From: Choanephora cucurbitarum
Taxonomy: Eukaryota > Mucoromycota > Mucoromycetes > Mucorales > Choanephoraceae
DNA: 10,274 bases
Direction of reading: 5' to 3'
Assembly: GCA_025331435.1 (NCBI GenBank)
Contig: JAIWNI010000350.1
Span: 1-10,274 of the forward strand
Part shown: positions 1 to 7,196 of the stretch, in pieces
How the letters are laid out: the number at the start of each line of letters is the position of its first letter
Position numbering within the stretch: the stretch's first letter is position 1
Program-made: the position numbers and the translations under genes
The notes under the pieces: model-generated
Seen by the model: the letters and a program-made list of their open reading frames with translations, nothing else
What the model was told of the DNA's origin: nothing
Databases searched by the model: none

Positions 1-23
1 CTTATCATGCCATCTAACCAAAG

Positions 24-2418
24 CGCGCTTTTTACTGTCACTGCGACGAATGCAAGAACAAACCTGAACGTCCTTCTGTCTCCTTTTCAGTCTGCAGATA
101 TCATAAAAGGGCCAAGTTGTTTTAGCGGCTCTACATACAAGAATTGGAAGGACACCTATGGTAAATATACCTATACCTATCGTATCTTCATCTCACTGGC
201 CTATTGTAATCTTGTCAATAGAAGGTAGAATCGCTATCAACGATGAACCTGCATCCATCCCTGGCGTTGACATTGTAAATGATGGTAAGTCTTTCAAACA
301 ATTGCCTCCGAATGATCAGTTACCAACCCGTGCAAGTTATAGATCCTGATAACGAAGTAAATATTGCAGGTGTTCAAGATACTGTCGACAGTTACGATGT
401 TGAAGACTTCGGTGGTTGCGACGATATTCACGATAACACTTCCATTGGTGAATCAACTGAACCTGTTACTGAGAATGATGCTGCTATTTCTACTGATCAA
501 TTTGTAGTCGATGAAGTATCTTCTAGAATCCCTGTTAGCCTTCCTGATTGTAAGTATAAGATAATCAGTTAGTCAGAAGTATCTATTGCTGATACAAATC
601 TTTGTTCACTTAGCTAGTAAAATTCCTTGTTCCGCCTCTGCTCAGATTATGTCAATGATGATGACAAGCATCAACAACAGTAACATCACCGATTCGCAAA
701 CTGAAGCTTTCATGGAATGCTTCAACCATCTTCTTGCCTTGGGCAATGACTCTTTCCGTTTTCCAAAGTCTGTTGCAACATTCAAGCGTAGAAGCAACTT
801 GGATGCACTCTCGAATGATGGTATCAAGTACTTTGCTGTCTGCATGAAATGCCATAAGTTGTTTTCATCTAAAGAATCACCTGCTGAAGATGAATTCACT
901 TGCAACCAGCCTCTGTCCAATGCATGCTATATACCAACCAAGTCAGGCAAGTTTTGCGATGGTGTTGTGTACAAGATGTCTGAAGGGTCAAAGCCAAAAC
1001 CTGTTCCGGAAAAGGAGTATCCTTACTGCTCAGTTGTTGCTACATTGAAAAAGTTCTTTCTTCGTCGCGGATTTGCAAACAAGATTACCGAATGGAAGTC
1101 AAGACATGTTGTAGAAGGTTTTCTTCTTAACTTGTATGATGCCACCAACTTTCCCGAGTTCAAATCATCGCCTACCGACAACACTCCTTTCGTTTCGCAG
1201 TCGGATTACAACCTTCTGTTAACCTTGAACATTGATTGGTTTAGTCCTTTCAACAACAATCATAGTGTTGGATGCATTTACCTCACTATACAAAACATAA
1301 CCAAGTCAAGTGGCCGAGACGACAAGGAAAATATGATTCTTGTTGGTGTAATTCCTGGACCTAGTGAGCCCCCTACCACATCAATCAATCATTATTTGGA
1401 GCCTTTGGTCGATGACCTCTTAATGCTGTTGGAAGGTGTTGAAATGAAGATGGTTTTGCTGGATGGGTCTATCAAAGTTGAAAAAGTCAAGGCTTGCTTA
1501 GGCACAGTAAGCTCAGACTTACCGGCTACAAAGAAGTTGTCAAGAAGCAAGTCGTTCAATAGTAGTTACGGCTGTCACCTTTGCAAGACTTTCTTCCCCC
1601 GTATTTACTGCCCGGGAAACAAAAGAGACTATTGCCAATGGGACTGCGACGAATGGGTCAAAAGAACAACAGAAGAGACCAGGGCTGATTCCGAGGCATG
1701 GTTGAAGGCTAAAACCGTTAAGGAAAGGGAAAATATTGAAAATCAAAATGGTGTACGCTATTCTGTTCTTTTTCGCTTACCGTACTTCTCATACGATTTA
1801 ATTGCAATTGAACCCATGCACGCTCTGTATCTTGGTGTCTCAAAAACTGTCTTGCGTAAAGTGGTACCAACAAATGGGTTCAAAGTCATTCAAGAGCATA
1901 TGCAACAGTACTTGGACTTCAACTCCTATGCTCCTGGAGGTCCAATGGCCAAAAACCTCATCAAGGATGATCTGGGTTACATCAAAGCTGTTGAGCTCAA
2001 AGATTTCATGACTACCATGGCTCCAAACCTTCTTCGCCCTCTTTTGGATACAGACACATACAATGAAGTAATGCTCCTGATCAAAGCCTTAAGACTACTT
2101 GACGGACATGCAATCAAAGTTAGCGATATAGATGAAGTGCACCAGAATCTCCTCGCTTTTGCCAAATCTTACCAAGCTCGCTACAAAAATCACTCTGTTC
2201 CTCCCAATTTCCACTTCATGCTGCATCTTCGGGAGTTCATACGCAGATTTGGTCCTATCTCTTGTTTCTGGGGCTTCGGCTTTGAAAGAAATAATCTGTA
2301 CATGAAAAATATCAACACCAACCACAAACAAGGTTTCGAAAAGACATACATGCGCCGAATGCAGTCCATTATTTTTGCTCACGATTCTGAAATCGTTCAA
2401 CACTACACCAGCTCGTAA
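24..2418 (+). CDS. Tnp2-type (CACTA/EnSpm) transposase, 5'-partial, four visible exons
   Basis: Transposase expected to cut and join the ends of a CACTA-class DNA transposon in the nucleus. Visible exons are about 24-160, 222-284, 343-549 and 614-2418. All three introns join codons in phase. Exon 1 carries a C-x-C-x2-C cluster (CHCDEC, 36-53), as at the N-terminus of many fungal Tnp2 proteins. The last exon (600 codons) has a CxxC at about 841-852 with further cysteines, the first-aspartate motif NIDWFSPF (D codon 1234-1236), a following segment with GVIPGPSEP, the second-aspartate motif SDLPATKKL (D codon 1516-1518), a GCHLC zinc-type pair (about 1570-1584) and the EPMHALYLGVSK block (1810-1845). 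The reading frame breaks at the T-run 120-123: removing one T links the cysteine cluster to the tryptophan-containing end of exon 1. An in-frame TAA at 15-17 means the frame enters from an upstream exon or is damaged there too. The ATG at 586 lies inside intron 3 and is not the start. Family call is strong; exon 1 is less certain. Confidence 0.85.
120..123 (+). other. T-run frameshift in transposase exon 1
   Basis: In frame 3 the cysteine-rich segment ends AKLF followed by TAG at 123-125. In frame 1 the sequence continues as SGSTYKNWKDTY into the intron donor at 161. Deleting one T from this four-T run joins them without a stop. It is either a one-base insertion in a decaying copy or an assembly error. 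Confidence 0.55.
161..221 (+). other. Spliceosomal intron 1 of the Tnp2 gene (61 nt)
   Basis: The donor is GTAAAT and the acceptor CAATAG. A CTCAC sequence at 192-196 fits a CTNAY branch point. The intron interrupts a codon after its first base (G|AA, Glu) and joins frame 1 to frame 2 with no stop. Confidence 0.65.
285..342 (+). other. Spliceosomal intron 2 of the Tnp2 gene (58 nt)
   Basis: The donor is a perfect GTAAGT and the acceptor TTATAG. Splicing joins G|AT into an Asp codon, moving from the IVND frame to the DPDNEVNIAG frame without a stop. A second possible acceptor (TTGCAG near 370) would not keep this phase. Confidence 0.7.
550..613 (+). other. Spliceosomal intron 3 of the Tnp2 gene (64 nt)
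   Basis: The donor is GTAAGT, CTGAT at 589-593 matches a CTRAY branch point, and the acceptor is CACTTAG. The join T|CT makes a Ser codon and leads into SKIPCSASAQ of the long exon. This replaces the apparent start codon at 586, which lies within the intron. Confidence 0.8.
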
Positions 2419-2865
2419 AGCGTTTATCTCTCTCTTTCTGCTCTTTTCGTTGTTACTTTTGCTTCGTCTATTATACTTTTTCTCTCTTATCGCTAGTTGT
2501 TCTCTTTACATTCCAAATCAATAAAATAATATCATAGACATATTTCATAAATCTGTTTATTTTTTTTTGGTAGGGCTGTTCTCTATGACACACTTTGCAA
2601 CTGAATCTAATGCGGTCATATTCGTCTCGCGTAGTTGTTTGATGCTCTATACAAGCTGCTCGTTTTTAAAATAGTGTGTTCATTTAATCAGCAACAGGTA
2701 TATATGTTGTGGTTAAAAGTGTGAGAAAAGTAAAAGAAAAGGATACGGAAAAAAAACCCGTGTTACTGAAAAAAATAAAAAGATTTCGTCATGAGAATTA
2801 TAAGATTAAATCAGAGTCGCATCTCTTTTATTTTTCTTTCTTTTACTTTTTTATAACTTTTTGCA
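2419..2865 (+). other. Non-coding spacer: 3' UTR, then pyrimidine-rich leader
   Basis: There is no supportable gene in this stretch. The first part is CT-rich and contains a polyadenylation-like AATAAA. The second part is A-rich and then strongly pyrimidine-rich just before the ATG at 2866, as in many fungal promoters. A GTAAAG at the transposase stop could in theory open a roughly 450-nt intron joining both genes. That length is far outside the 54-68 nt seen for the other introns here, so I treat the stretch as a gene boundary. Confidence 0.5.
2520..2525 (+). terminator. Polyadenylation-like AATAAA after the Tnp2 transposase
   Basis: A perfect AATAAA lies about 100 nt past the TAA at 2416-2418, in an AT-rich 3' flank. 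It is consistent with the transposase message ending here. Confidence 0.45.
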
Positions 2866-3229
2866 ATGGACAAACGCACTAGAGAACTCATAAAGAAGAT
2901 CGCTCGTATGAACCATGGTTTTGAGGCTGAGAAGCATGACAAAAATGACAGTGAAGACACCATGCACGAGAACGTACCTATTTTAATCAATGAGCCATTT
3001 TCTCTATTGGATTAGATTAAGCTTTCAGAAATCAACGGTGACCCAAAGGGGTTTGAGCGGCTCTCTGCGAGTGGCTATGTTCATATTCCTCGGGCCAAAA
3101 GCGAGACTTCGCGCTTGAAAGACAATGAGCTTGAATGCCTGAAGTTGTATTACGAGAGACAGTACGACACTCAGATTATTGTCAACAACAGGATCAAAAA
3201 ATTCAAAAAATTTCAAGTTTTGGGCTATA
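2866..3229 (+). pseudogene. Second element gene, 5' part, broken by a TAG and by a pogo insertion
   Basis: An ATG follows a pyrimidine-rich leader and opens a charged, Lys/Asp-rich frame (MDKRTRELIKKIARMN...). A TAG occurs at 3013-3015 after 49 codons. The same frame then stays open through a segment with KDNELECLKLYYERQYD and NNRIKKFKKFQVLG until the pogo element starts. That second segment looks like the region just before the C-terminal domain of fungal Tnp2-type proteins (recalled from the family, not searched). A 42-nt in-phase intron (GT at 2974, AG at 3015) would remove the stop, but its donor GTACCT is poor and it is short. The protein continues at 5231. Confidence 0.5.
3228..3229. 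repeat. TA target-site duplication, left copy
   Basis: The TA immediately precedes CAGTAGCC, the first bases of the pogo element. The matching TA is at 5231-5232. Confidence 0.8.
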
Positions 3230-3258
3230 CAGTAGCCGCTCGATTTTAGAGTGTTCGA
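3230..3258 (+). repeat. Left terminal inverted repeat of the pogo element
   Basis: CAGTAGCCGCTCGATTT is followed by TAGAGTGTTCGA. It matches the reverse complement of 5203-5230 apart from a one-base substitution and a one-base length difference. Confidence 0.85.
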
Positions 3259-3284
3259 TTTAAGAGTATGCTCGATTTAAGAGT
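3240..3284 (+). repeat. Three direct copies of a 13-bp subterminal motif, left end
   Basis: TCGATTTAAGAGT occurs at 3255-3267 and 3272-3284, with a one-mismatch copy at 3240-3252. Spacing is 15-17 bp. Looser copies in both orientations follow up to about 3380. Repeated subterminal motifs in DNA transposons often bind the transposase; that role is inferred here. Confidence 0.7.
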
Positions 3285-3680
3285 GCGATCTGGAAACCTG
3301 AGACTCATTCCCAGCATTAACACCACTATACTCTTATTTTATTTAAGAGTGTGATCCGAAATCTGATACTCTTAAATAGAGCGGAAAATCCTTTTTTATT
3401 TTTAGAAAAAAAATGATCGTAGATCGGATTGATTCATGGATTTGGCCTCCTCAGCGCGAATGGCTTGCAACTTCTGACCCAAACAACGATGAACTTTTTG
3501 CTCAAGTTCATTGACTGGAAAGTCAAGGGCCAAGACAGTCTCAAGAGCTTCCTTGAGTCTTCTTCTGTTCTCCTCAACATCCACAAACTCCTCTTCTTCT
3601 TCTACCTCGTCCTCATTTTGGTCTACCATCACATCAAGAGTATCAGTGATGATCATTTGGCTCTCGTCACTGTTGAGATC

Positions 3681-3684
3681 AAAA
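3681..3684 (-). other. Frameshift site 2 in the pogo transposase
   Basis: The upstream frame runs DGLDLAGF then a TGA stop. The downstream frame reads DFDLNSDESQ. Dropping one base of this four-base run gives LAGFDLNSDES without a stop. Confidence 0.6.
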
Positions 3685-4016
3685 TCCTGCCAGGTCCAAT
3701 CCGTCTTCAGTATCAACACCTGGCAATTGAGGTAGCAACTCGTTGATCCTGTCAACTACATCATCTTCCAATGGAAGAGAAGTAGTTGGAGGCTCGCTGA
3801 CTACCTCAGCCGTGTTCAAGAGAATCTTGGTATGGACCCAGCAGTTGTTGATTGTCAAAGGCTTGACACGTAACCAAGCTTCGGCTAACATAAAAAGAGC
3901 CTGGACCTCTTTCAACTTGTACACAGAGAGGTTGTCCAAGCAATTGCTCATGTACAAGTTGGTTGCTCTTTCGTACTGCTTTTCTCGGTACATAGCCTTG
4001 AAATTAGCAATAATAC

Positions 4017-4084
4017 CTACAAAATATACATTTAATAGTGTGAGCCATCCCAAACGCTTTCAGAGATGAACAAAAGATAGCTAC
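4017..4084 (-). other. Intron of the pogo transposase (68 nt)
   Basis: On the minus strand the donor is GTAGCT and the acceptor TTTGTAG. Splicing joins G|GT (Gly) and turns QPLDA into the canonical QPLDAGIIANFKAMYR block. Without it the frame runs into a stop shortly after. Confidence 0.8.
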
Positions 4085-4489
4085 CTGCATCCAACGGTTG
4101 GAGTTTGCTAGTAGTGTTAGCAGGTAAAAAGACCAGCAAAATGTTTTCTGGCTTATAGCCAATTTTGTGCACGGAAGCATTGTCCAAGAGAATGGCTACT
4201 TTTCTCTTTTCCCTTCCAAAAGCTCTATCGAGTCTCTTGACGTAGCCCTCGAATATCTCCTTCTTCATCCAGGCATTGGGGGAGCAATGGTACTCCACGT
4301 AGTGAGCCTTCCCAATTGCAGTCATTGAGTAGAGCTTGGGATGCTCTTTGTATCCAGTTGGATACTTGTGCTTGCCAATCACAATGGGATGGCCCTTATA
4401 GCTGCCATCCGCATTGCAAAGCAGTCCGATAGTAAGGCGTTCCTTACTATTCTTCATGCCCCCGACAGGTTCAGAGCTGATGGTTCGTC

Positions 4490-4498
4490 GGGGGGGGG
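4490..4498 (-). other. Frameshift site 1 in the pogo transposase (nine-base homopolymer)
   Basis: There is a run of nine G on the + strand (C on the coding strand). Seven or ten bases would keep the pogo-family frame through PPRRTIS; nine breaks it and creates the overlap of two open frames at 4454-4457. Confidence 0.75.
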
Positions 4499-5156
4499 TT
4501 GATTGTAGTACAATCCTGTTTCATCAAAATTCAAGATGTCTTGAGGATTGTAAGGCTGAAGTAGTTCAGCAATCTTCTTCAACTGACCTTGTATGTTGTC
4601 AGTTGTAATGTCAACAGAAGCTGACTCACCATGTGTCAATCTAGATTTGACACCGATTCGTTTGAACACACGAGTGAGCCAACCATCAGAGAAGTTAATC
4701 TCGTCTTGGGGAATCTTGTACTTCACCAGTGCAACCATTTTGATGTATCTGATGATGGATTCCCTGTTGATATGTTGCTTGAGGTTATTCATATCCTCAA
4801 CATACTTTCGAACATCCTCATCAAGTTGAGGATACTTGGGACCCTTGGCGCTTTTGCTACTGGTCTTCAAGCTCACATTGCTGTACAATTCGTCAGCAGA
4901 AGAAATGATCTTTGAGATTGTCTGCTGAGCTAAAGGCTTCGACAAATTGAACTTTTCCATTGCCCATTTACCAAGTTCTACTTGGTCACGTTTTCCCTTG
5001 AGATTCTCATCAAGAATTTGAATTTTTTGGTTAATGTTAAGGCGGACGCGTTTGTTAGACATAGTAATAAAATAAGGTACTTTAATGAGATATCGTTTGG
5101 AGCAATTTAAGGGCCATTAGGTAAGCGTGACCGCTTTTAAAATGAAGTCACAAAAT

Positions 5157-5220
5157 TCGATTTAAGAGTATGCTCGATATAAGAGTGCAAACCTCAGGAA
5201 TATCGACACTCTTAAATCGA
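5157..5220 (+). repeat. Subterminal motif copies and right terminal repeat of the pogo element
   Basis: Copies are TCGATTTAAGAGT at 5157-5169, TCGATATAAGAGT at 5174-5186 and an inverted copy at 5208-5220 inside the terminal repeat. The first two repeat, in the same orientation, a stretch of about 33 bp found at 3255-3287. The two ends therefore share both an inverted and a direct repeat. Confidence 0.75.
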
Positions 5221-5230
5221 GCGGCTACTG

Positions 5231-5232
5231 TA
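5231..5232. repeat. TA target-site duplication, right copy
   Basis: The TA immediately follows ...GGCTACTG, the last bases of the pogo element, and matches the TA at 3228-3229. Confidence 0.8.
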
Positions 5233-5648
5233 CCTACGAATCTCGATTAGCTGGAAGACAGCCGGCAATCTATTTTAACGCTTACCGATGCAACGACGTA
5301 AATGTGGATGACTTGGAAGGTGTGGACATGACACATACTGACGAACATTTGCGAGCAGGTGCAATCAGTTTTTTCTTTCAGCATACTGCCGAATTCAAAG
5401 AAGACGGAGAGACATTTCGTCTTAATCACTACTTTGCTTTCGTTGAATGGTACAAAAATTCTCGTACTGGAATAGAAGACCTTCAATCCCACACTGGTGA
5501 AACTATGCGTCCTTTCAGAAAAGAATTTGAAAAGATGGGGTCTTATTCAGTTCTTCCAGTACAGAAACTATATACACCCATTCATATCGAACGTCTTCCA
5601 ATTCAAGGGATTATAGTTACGGCTGACTTTCCAAGACGATACATATAA
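5231..5648 (+). pseudogene. Second element gene, 3' part with a Tnp2-tail-like domain
   Basis: An open frame runs from the pogo edge (TYESRLAGRQPAIYFNAY...) to TAA at 5646-5648. Key features are AGAISFFFQHT, then LNHYFAFVEWYKN, then SVLPVQKLYTPIHI. The order F-F-x-H-T, H-Y-F-A-x-V-x-W-Y, L-P-V-x-x-(I/L) is one I associate with C-termini of Tnp2-type transposases in early-diverging fungi; no search was done. A GTG at 5304 is not a plausible start, because the frame is open and meaningful upstream of it. Removing the pogo element and one TA leaves this frame offset from that of 2866-3229 by one base, so a further indel lies near the junction. An AATAAA overlaps the stop. Convergent with the next gene, 45 bp between the stops. 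Confidence 0.55.
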
Positions 5649-5652
5649 TAAA
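5647..5652 (+). terminator. Polyadenylation-like AATAAA overlapping the stop
   Basis: AATAAA begins within the TAA stop of the plus-strand gene. The opposite gene has its own AATAAA on the minus strand between its stop and this point, giving a compact tail-to-tail arrangement. Confidence 0.35.
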
Positions 5653-5867
5653 AACAGTATATTTATTTACAAAAAAACAGCAGCAAAAGGAACTTAGACA
5701 TCAGCAAAGTCAACACCCCAAGCAGGTAGCTTGCGCAAGTCTTGCATGTTGACGTTTGGGCGATGATGATATGTTCGATCGCTCATTTGAGGTACTTCAT
5801 ATCTAGGATTCAAAGCTTTGTTATTCTGGTGTCTGATGTCATCCAATTGATCGAAAAACTGCTCGCA

Positions 5868-5931
5868 CTATTAAGAAGTTTCATGTCAGTTATATTAAGA
5901 ATATCATAGCAAGGTGAGTGACAATACTTAC
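5868..5931 (-). other. Intron 3 of the coiled-coil gene (64 nt)
   Basis: Minus-strand donor GTAAGT, CTGAC branch point about 20 nt from the acceptor, and acceptor TTAATAG. Phase 0. It leads into CEQFFDQLDD of the last exon, which an ATG-based ORF scan would miss because it has no early ATG. Confidence 0.75.
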
Positions 5932-6114
5932 TTCAATACTTCGATAAATTGGGGCTTTTCTAACAAAAATAGGCTGGTCAGAATCATCGTAACCATCTTC
6001 TCTATCTGAGGTCATATCAGAAATCAAAAGAGCTTTGTAATCCTCAGCCGGACGAGGGAGATCTGACAACTTTGATCTATGATTTTCAAAGATGTCCAAT
6101 CGTCTGGCCAAGAC

Positions 6115-6172
6115 CTAGATAAACAAAGGTAAATATAAGTGTGTTTTAGATTGCATTGACTAAAAGTATTAC
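6115..6172 (-). other. Intron 2 of the coiled-coil gene (58 nt)
   Basis: Donor GTAATA, acceptor TTATCTAG, phase 0. It joins YATRKNH to VLARRLDIFENH with no stop. Confidence 0.7.
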
Positions 6173-6481
6173 ATGATTCTTGCGAGTGGCATATCTGTTC
6201 TTTAAAGTTGCAGCGTTTAGCTGCTCCTCTGTCATTTGCTGCTTGCTTGCTCTTTTCTTGCAACTTTTGTAGCGTTGGTTGAGCTTACTCTTAACAAAGG
6301 CTTGCATATCTTCCCGAAGCCAAACGTGATTGCAAGTTAAGATGAGGAATTCCGTGTCCACAAAGAAATCGTCAATGATTGTCTTCACCTTTTTGCTGTT
6401 GTTGGCCCTACGCATCAAAGTCTCGCCAAGATTCCAGCCATCTGCACCTACATGCTTCTTTTCAATTCATTTGACAATTTG

Positions 6482-6535
6482 CTATTGTTGGAGAAATTAG
6501 AAATCATCATCGACAATAAGATGTAGTTCACTTAC
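6482..6535 (-). other. Intron 1 of the coiled-coil gene (54 nt)
   Basis: Donor GTAAGT, CTAAT branch point about 19 nt before the acceptor AACAATAG. Phase 0. The following exon reads QIVK, then TGA, then IEKKHVGADGW, so the splice is well formed but the exon carries a stop. Confidence 0.7.
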
Positions 6536-6867
6536 TCTCAACGACTCCAACTCAATCTCAGAACCAGGAAAGCCAAACAACTTGTCATTTTCACGTTGCT
6601 TCTTCAACATGGCGTCAAGTTCTTGATTTTTTCTTTTGAGAGCTACGATTTCAGCTCTGTCTTCCTCACGTTCTCTTGTCAAGCGGGAAACAGCTACCTC
6701 CAGGTCGGTGATTCTGCGATCAGATACGGCACTACGTGCGGTAGGAATACGAGTGGCAGTTTGAACAGTGGGGATACCGTTGGTGGAAGAAGAGCTAATT
6801 GACATTGTTAAGATATTTGTATTAAAATAGTAGTAAAGAGATCAATCGATCAAAACTTGACAGCATG

Positions 6868-6875
6868 TATTTATA
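6868..6875 (-). promoter_or_regulatory. TATA box of the coiled-coil gene
   Basis: TATAAATA on the minus strand lies 63-70 nt upstream of the ATG at 6805, with an A/T-rich leader between. It is the only good TATA element in this flank. Confidence 0.5.
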
Positions 6876-7139
6876 CGATTTTTTCAAGTAAGTACAGAGA
6901 AAATTTAAACCGAGAGAGTACAAGATAATTCTATTGAATCCAAATTGTTCAAAATCGAATTACAAATAAAATCCTTTTCCAATTTTTTTTCCTTTTTCTT
7001 CTTTTCTTTACTTTTAACTGGTTCTTGGTAATGTACTTTCTTTTTAAATGAAGCTTTCAATCTAAATATAATATTTTGGTCCAAAGGTAAAATAGGCAAT
7101 AACAAGATGCACTTGCTTCTATTGGTGTTCAAGTAAAAG
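6876..7139 (+). promoter_or_regulatory. Divergent promoter region with a pyrimidine-rich tract
   Basis: No supportable gene. A long CT-rich tract on the + strand (about 6970-7015) and a TATA-like AAATATAATA near 7064 precede the first plus-strand splice donor at 7140. Together with the minus-strand TATA box next door this fits a shared divergent promoter. Confidence 0.35.
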
Positions 7140-7196
7140 GTAAGTCTTTTAACTCTTGTAAATGCTTTTACTAAGCAAGATTCTTTAACTTTATAG
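7140..7196 (+). other. Intron 1 of the plus-strand spliced transcript (57 nt)
   Basis: Donor GTAAGT, branch-like ACTAAGC at 7169-7175, acceptor TTATAG. The next base begins ATGCTC, so the intron would lie just before the start codon. Confidence 0.6.

Larger units (their letters stand above)
3402..5062 (-). pseudogene. pogo/Tigger-type transposase, two exons, two homopolymer frameshifts
   Basis: The start is the ATG at 5062 (MSNKRVRLNINQKIQIL). Residues 1-60 look like a CENP-B/Psq-type helix-turn-helix. Residues of about 75-150 resemble the second, Tc5/CENP-B-type DNA-binding domain, ending FSDGWLTRVFKRIGVKSR. The catalytic DDE-1 domain follows: D1 in ILNFDETGLYY, D2 in ILLDNASVH and D3 in LPANTTSKLQPLD, with 30 residues between D2 and D3, the usual pogo-like DDD spacing. 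The frame breaks at the C9 run (4490-4498 on the + strand) between NQPP and the canonical RRTISSEPVGGMK, and again at a four-base run at 3681-3684 before DLNSDESQ. One 68-nt intron splits LDA|G. The C-terminus is acidic and then Leu/Lys-rich and ends RSFFF. All three catalytic aspartates survive. Family call is firm; whether the gene is truly broken depends on the homopolymer lengths. Confidence 0.9.
3230..5230 (-). mobile_element. pogo/Tigger-like DNA transposon, full length 2001 bp
   Basis: The ends are inverted copies: CAGTAGCCGCTCGATTT at 3230 and its complement ending CGGCTACTG at 5230. The inverted match covers about 30 bp with one or two differences, with flanking TA dinucleotides as expected of the Tc1/mariner/pogo superfamily. 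One transposase gene lies inside on the minus strand. Both ends hold extra copies of a TCGATTTAAGAGT motif. The insertion splits the second gene of the surrounding element, so it is younger than that element. Preserved ends suggest a recent arrival, while the two frameshifts say this copy is probably non-autonomous unless they are sequencing errors. Confidence 0.92.
5694..6805 (-). pseudogene. Four-exon coiled-coil basic protein of unknown function, one in-frame TGA
   Basis: Exons on the minus strand are 6805-6536, 6481-6173, 6114-5932 and 5867-5694. Every junction is in phase 0 and the total is 312 codons with the stop. Exon 1 has a Ser/Thr-rich start, then a predicted coiled coil at residues of about 28-75 (RRITDLEVAVSRLTRE...). 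Exon 2 holds a conserved-looking core (ADGWNLGETLMRRANNSKK, FLILTCNHVWL) followed by a basic segment (KLNQRYKSCKKRASKQQ). Exon 4 ends LPAWGVDFADV. A TGA at 6469-6467 interrupts exon 2 five codons in; CGA would be one transition away. An alternative AG just downstream (AAAAG, exon from 6459) would skip it in phase. I do not recognise a named domain. The pattern resembles lineage-specific proteins that recur in Mucorales genomes (impression only). Position and coiled coil plus basic region allow a TnpA-like accessory role, which is inference. Confidence 0.65.

Noticed and set aside
586..615. ATG at 586 as the start of the Tnp2 transposase
   Set aside because: It lies within an intron with GTAAGT donor, CTGAT branch point and CACTTAG acceptor, and upstream coding joins in phase to the codon at 616.
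642..920. Minus-strand open frames opposite the transposase exons (for example 642-920, 1540-1746, 1977-2403)
   Set aside because: They mirror the strongly supported plus-strand exon and show no motif or composition of their own.
2974..3028. A 55-nt intron ending at TTTCAG in the second element gene
   Set aside because: The phase does not match; only the shorter 42-nt alternative ending at 3015 would keep the frame, and its signals are weak.
3025..3216. Minus-strand frame opposite the second element gene
   Set aside because: The plus strand reads through a charged segment that fits the flanking gene; the minus frame is hydrophobic and without motifs.
3429..4829. Plus-strand open frames inside the pogo element
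   Set aside because: They are antisense to the pogo transposase exons, whose domains and catalytic motifs are unmistakable.
5304..5306. GTG at 5304 as a gene start
   Set aside because: Non-ATG starts of this kind are not expected in a fungal nuclear gene, and the same frame carries sensible coding sequence back to the pogo junction.
6905..7132. Minus-strand 75-codon frame with a Lys/Glu-rich middle
   Set aside because: The Lys/Glu stretch is the complement of a pyrimidine-rich promoter tract, and it overlaps the proposed divergent promoter.
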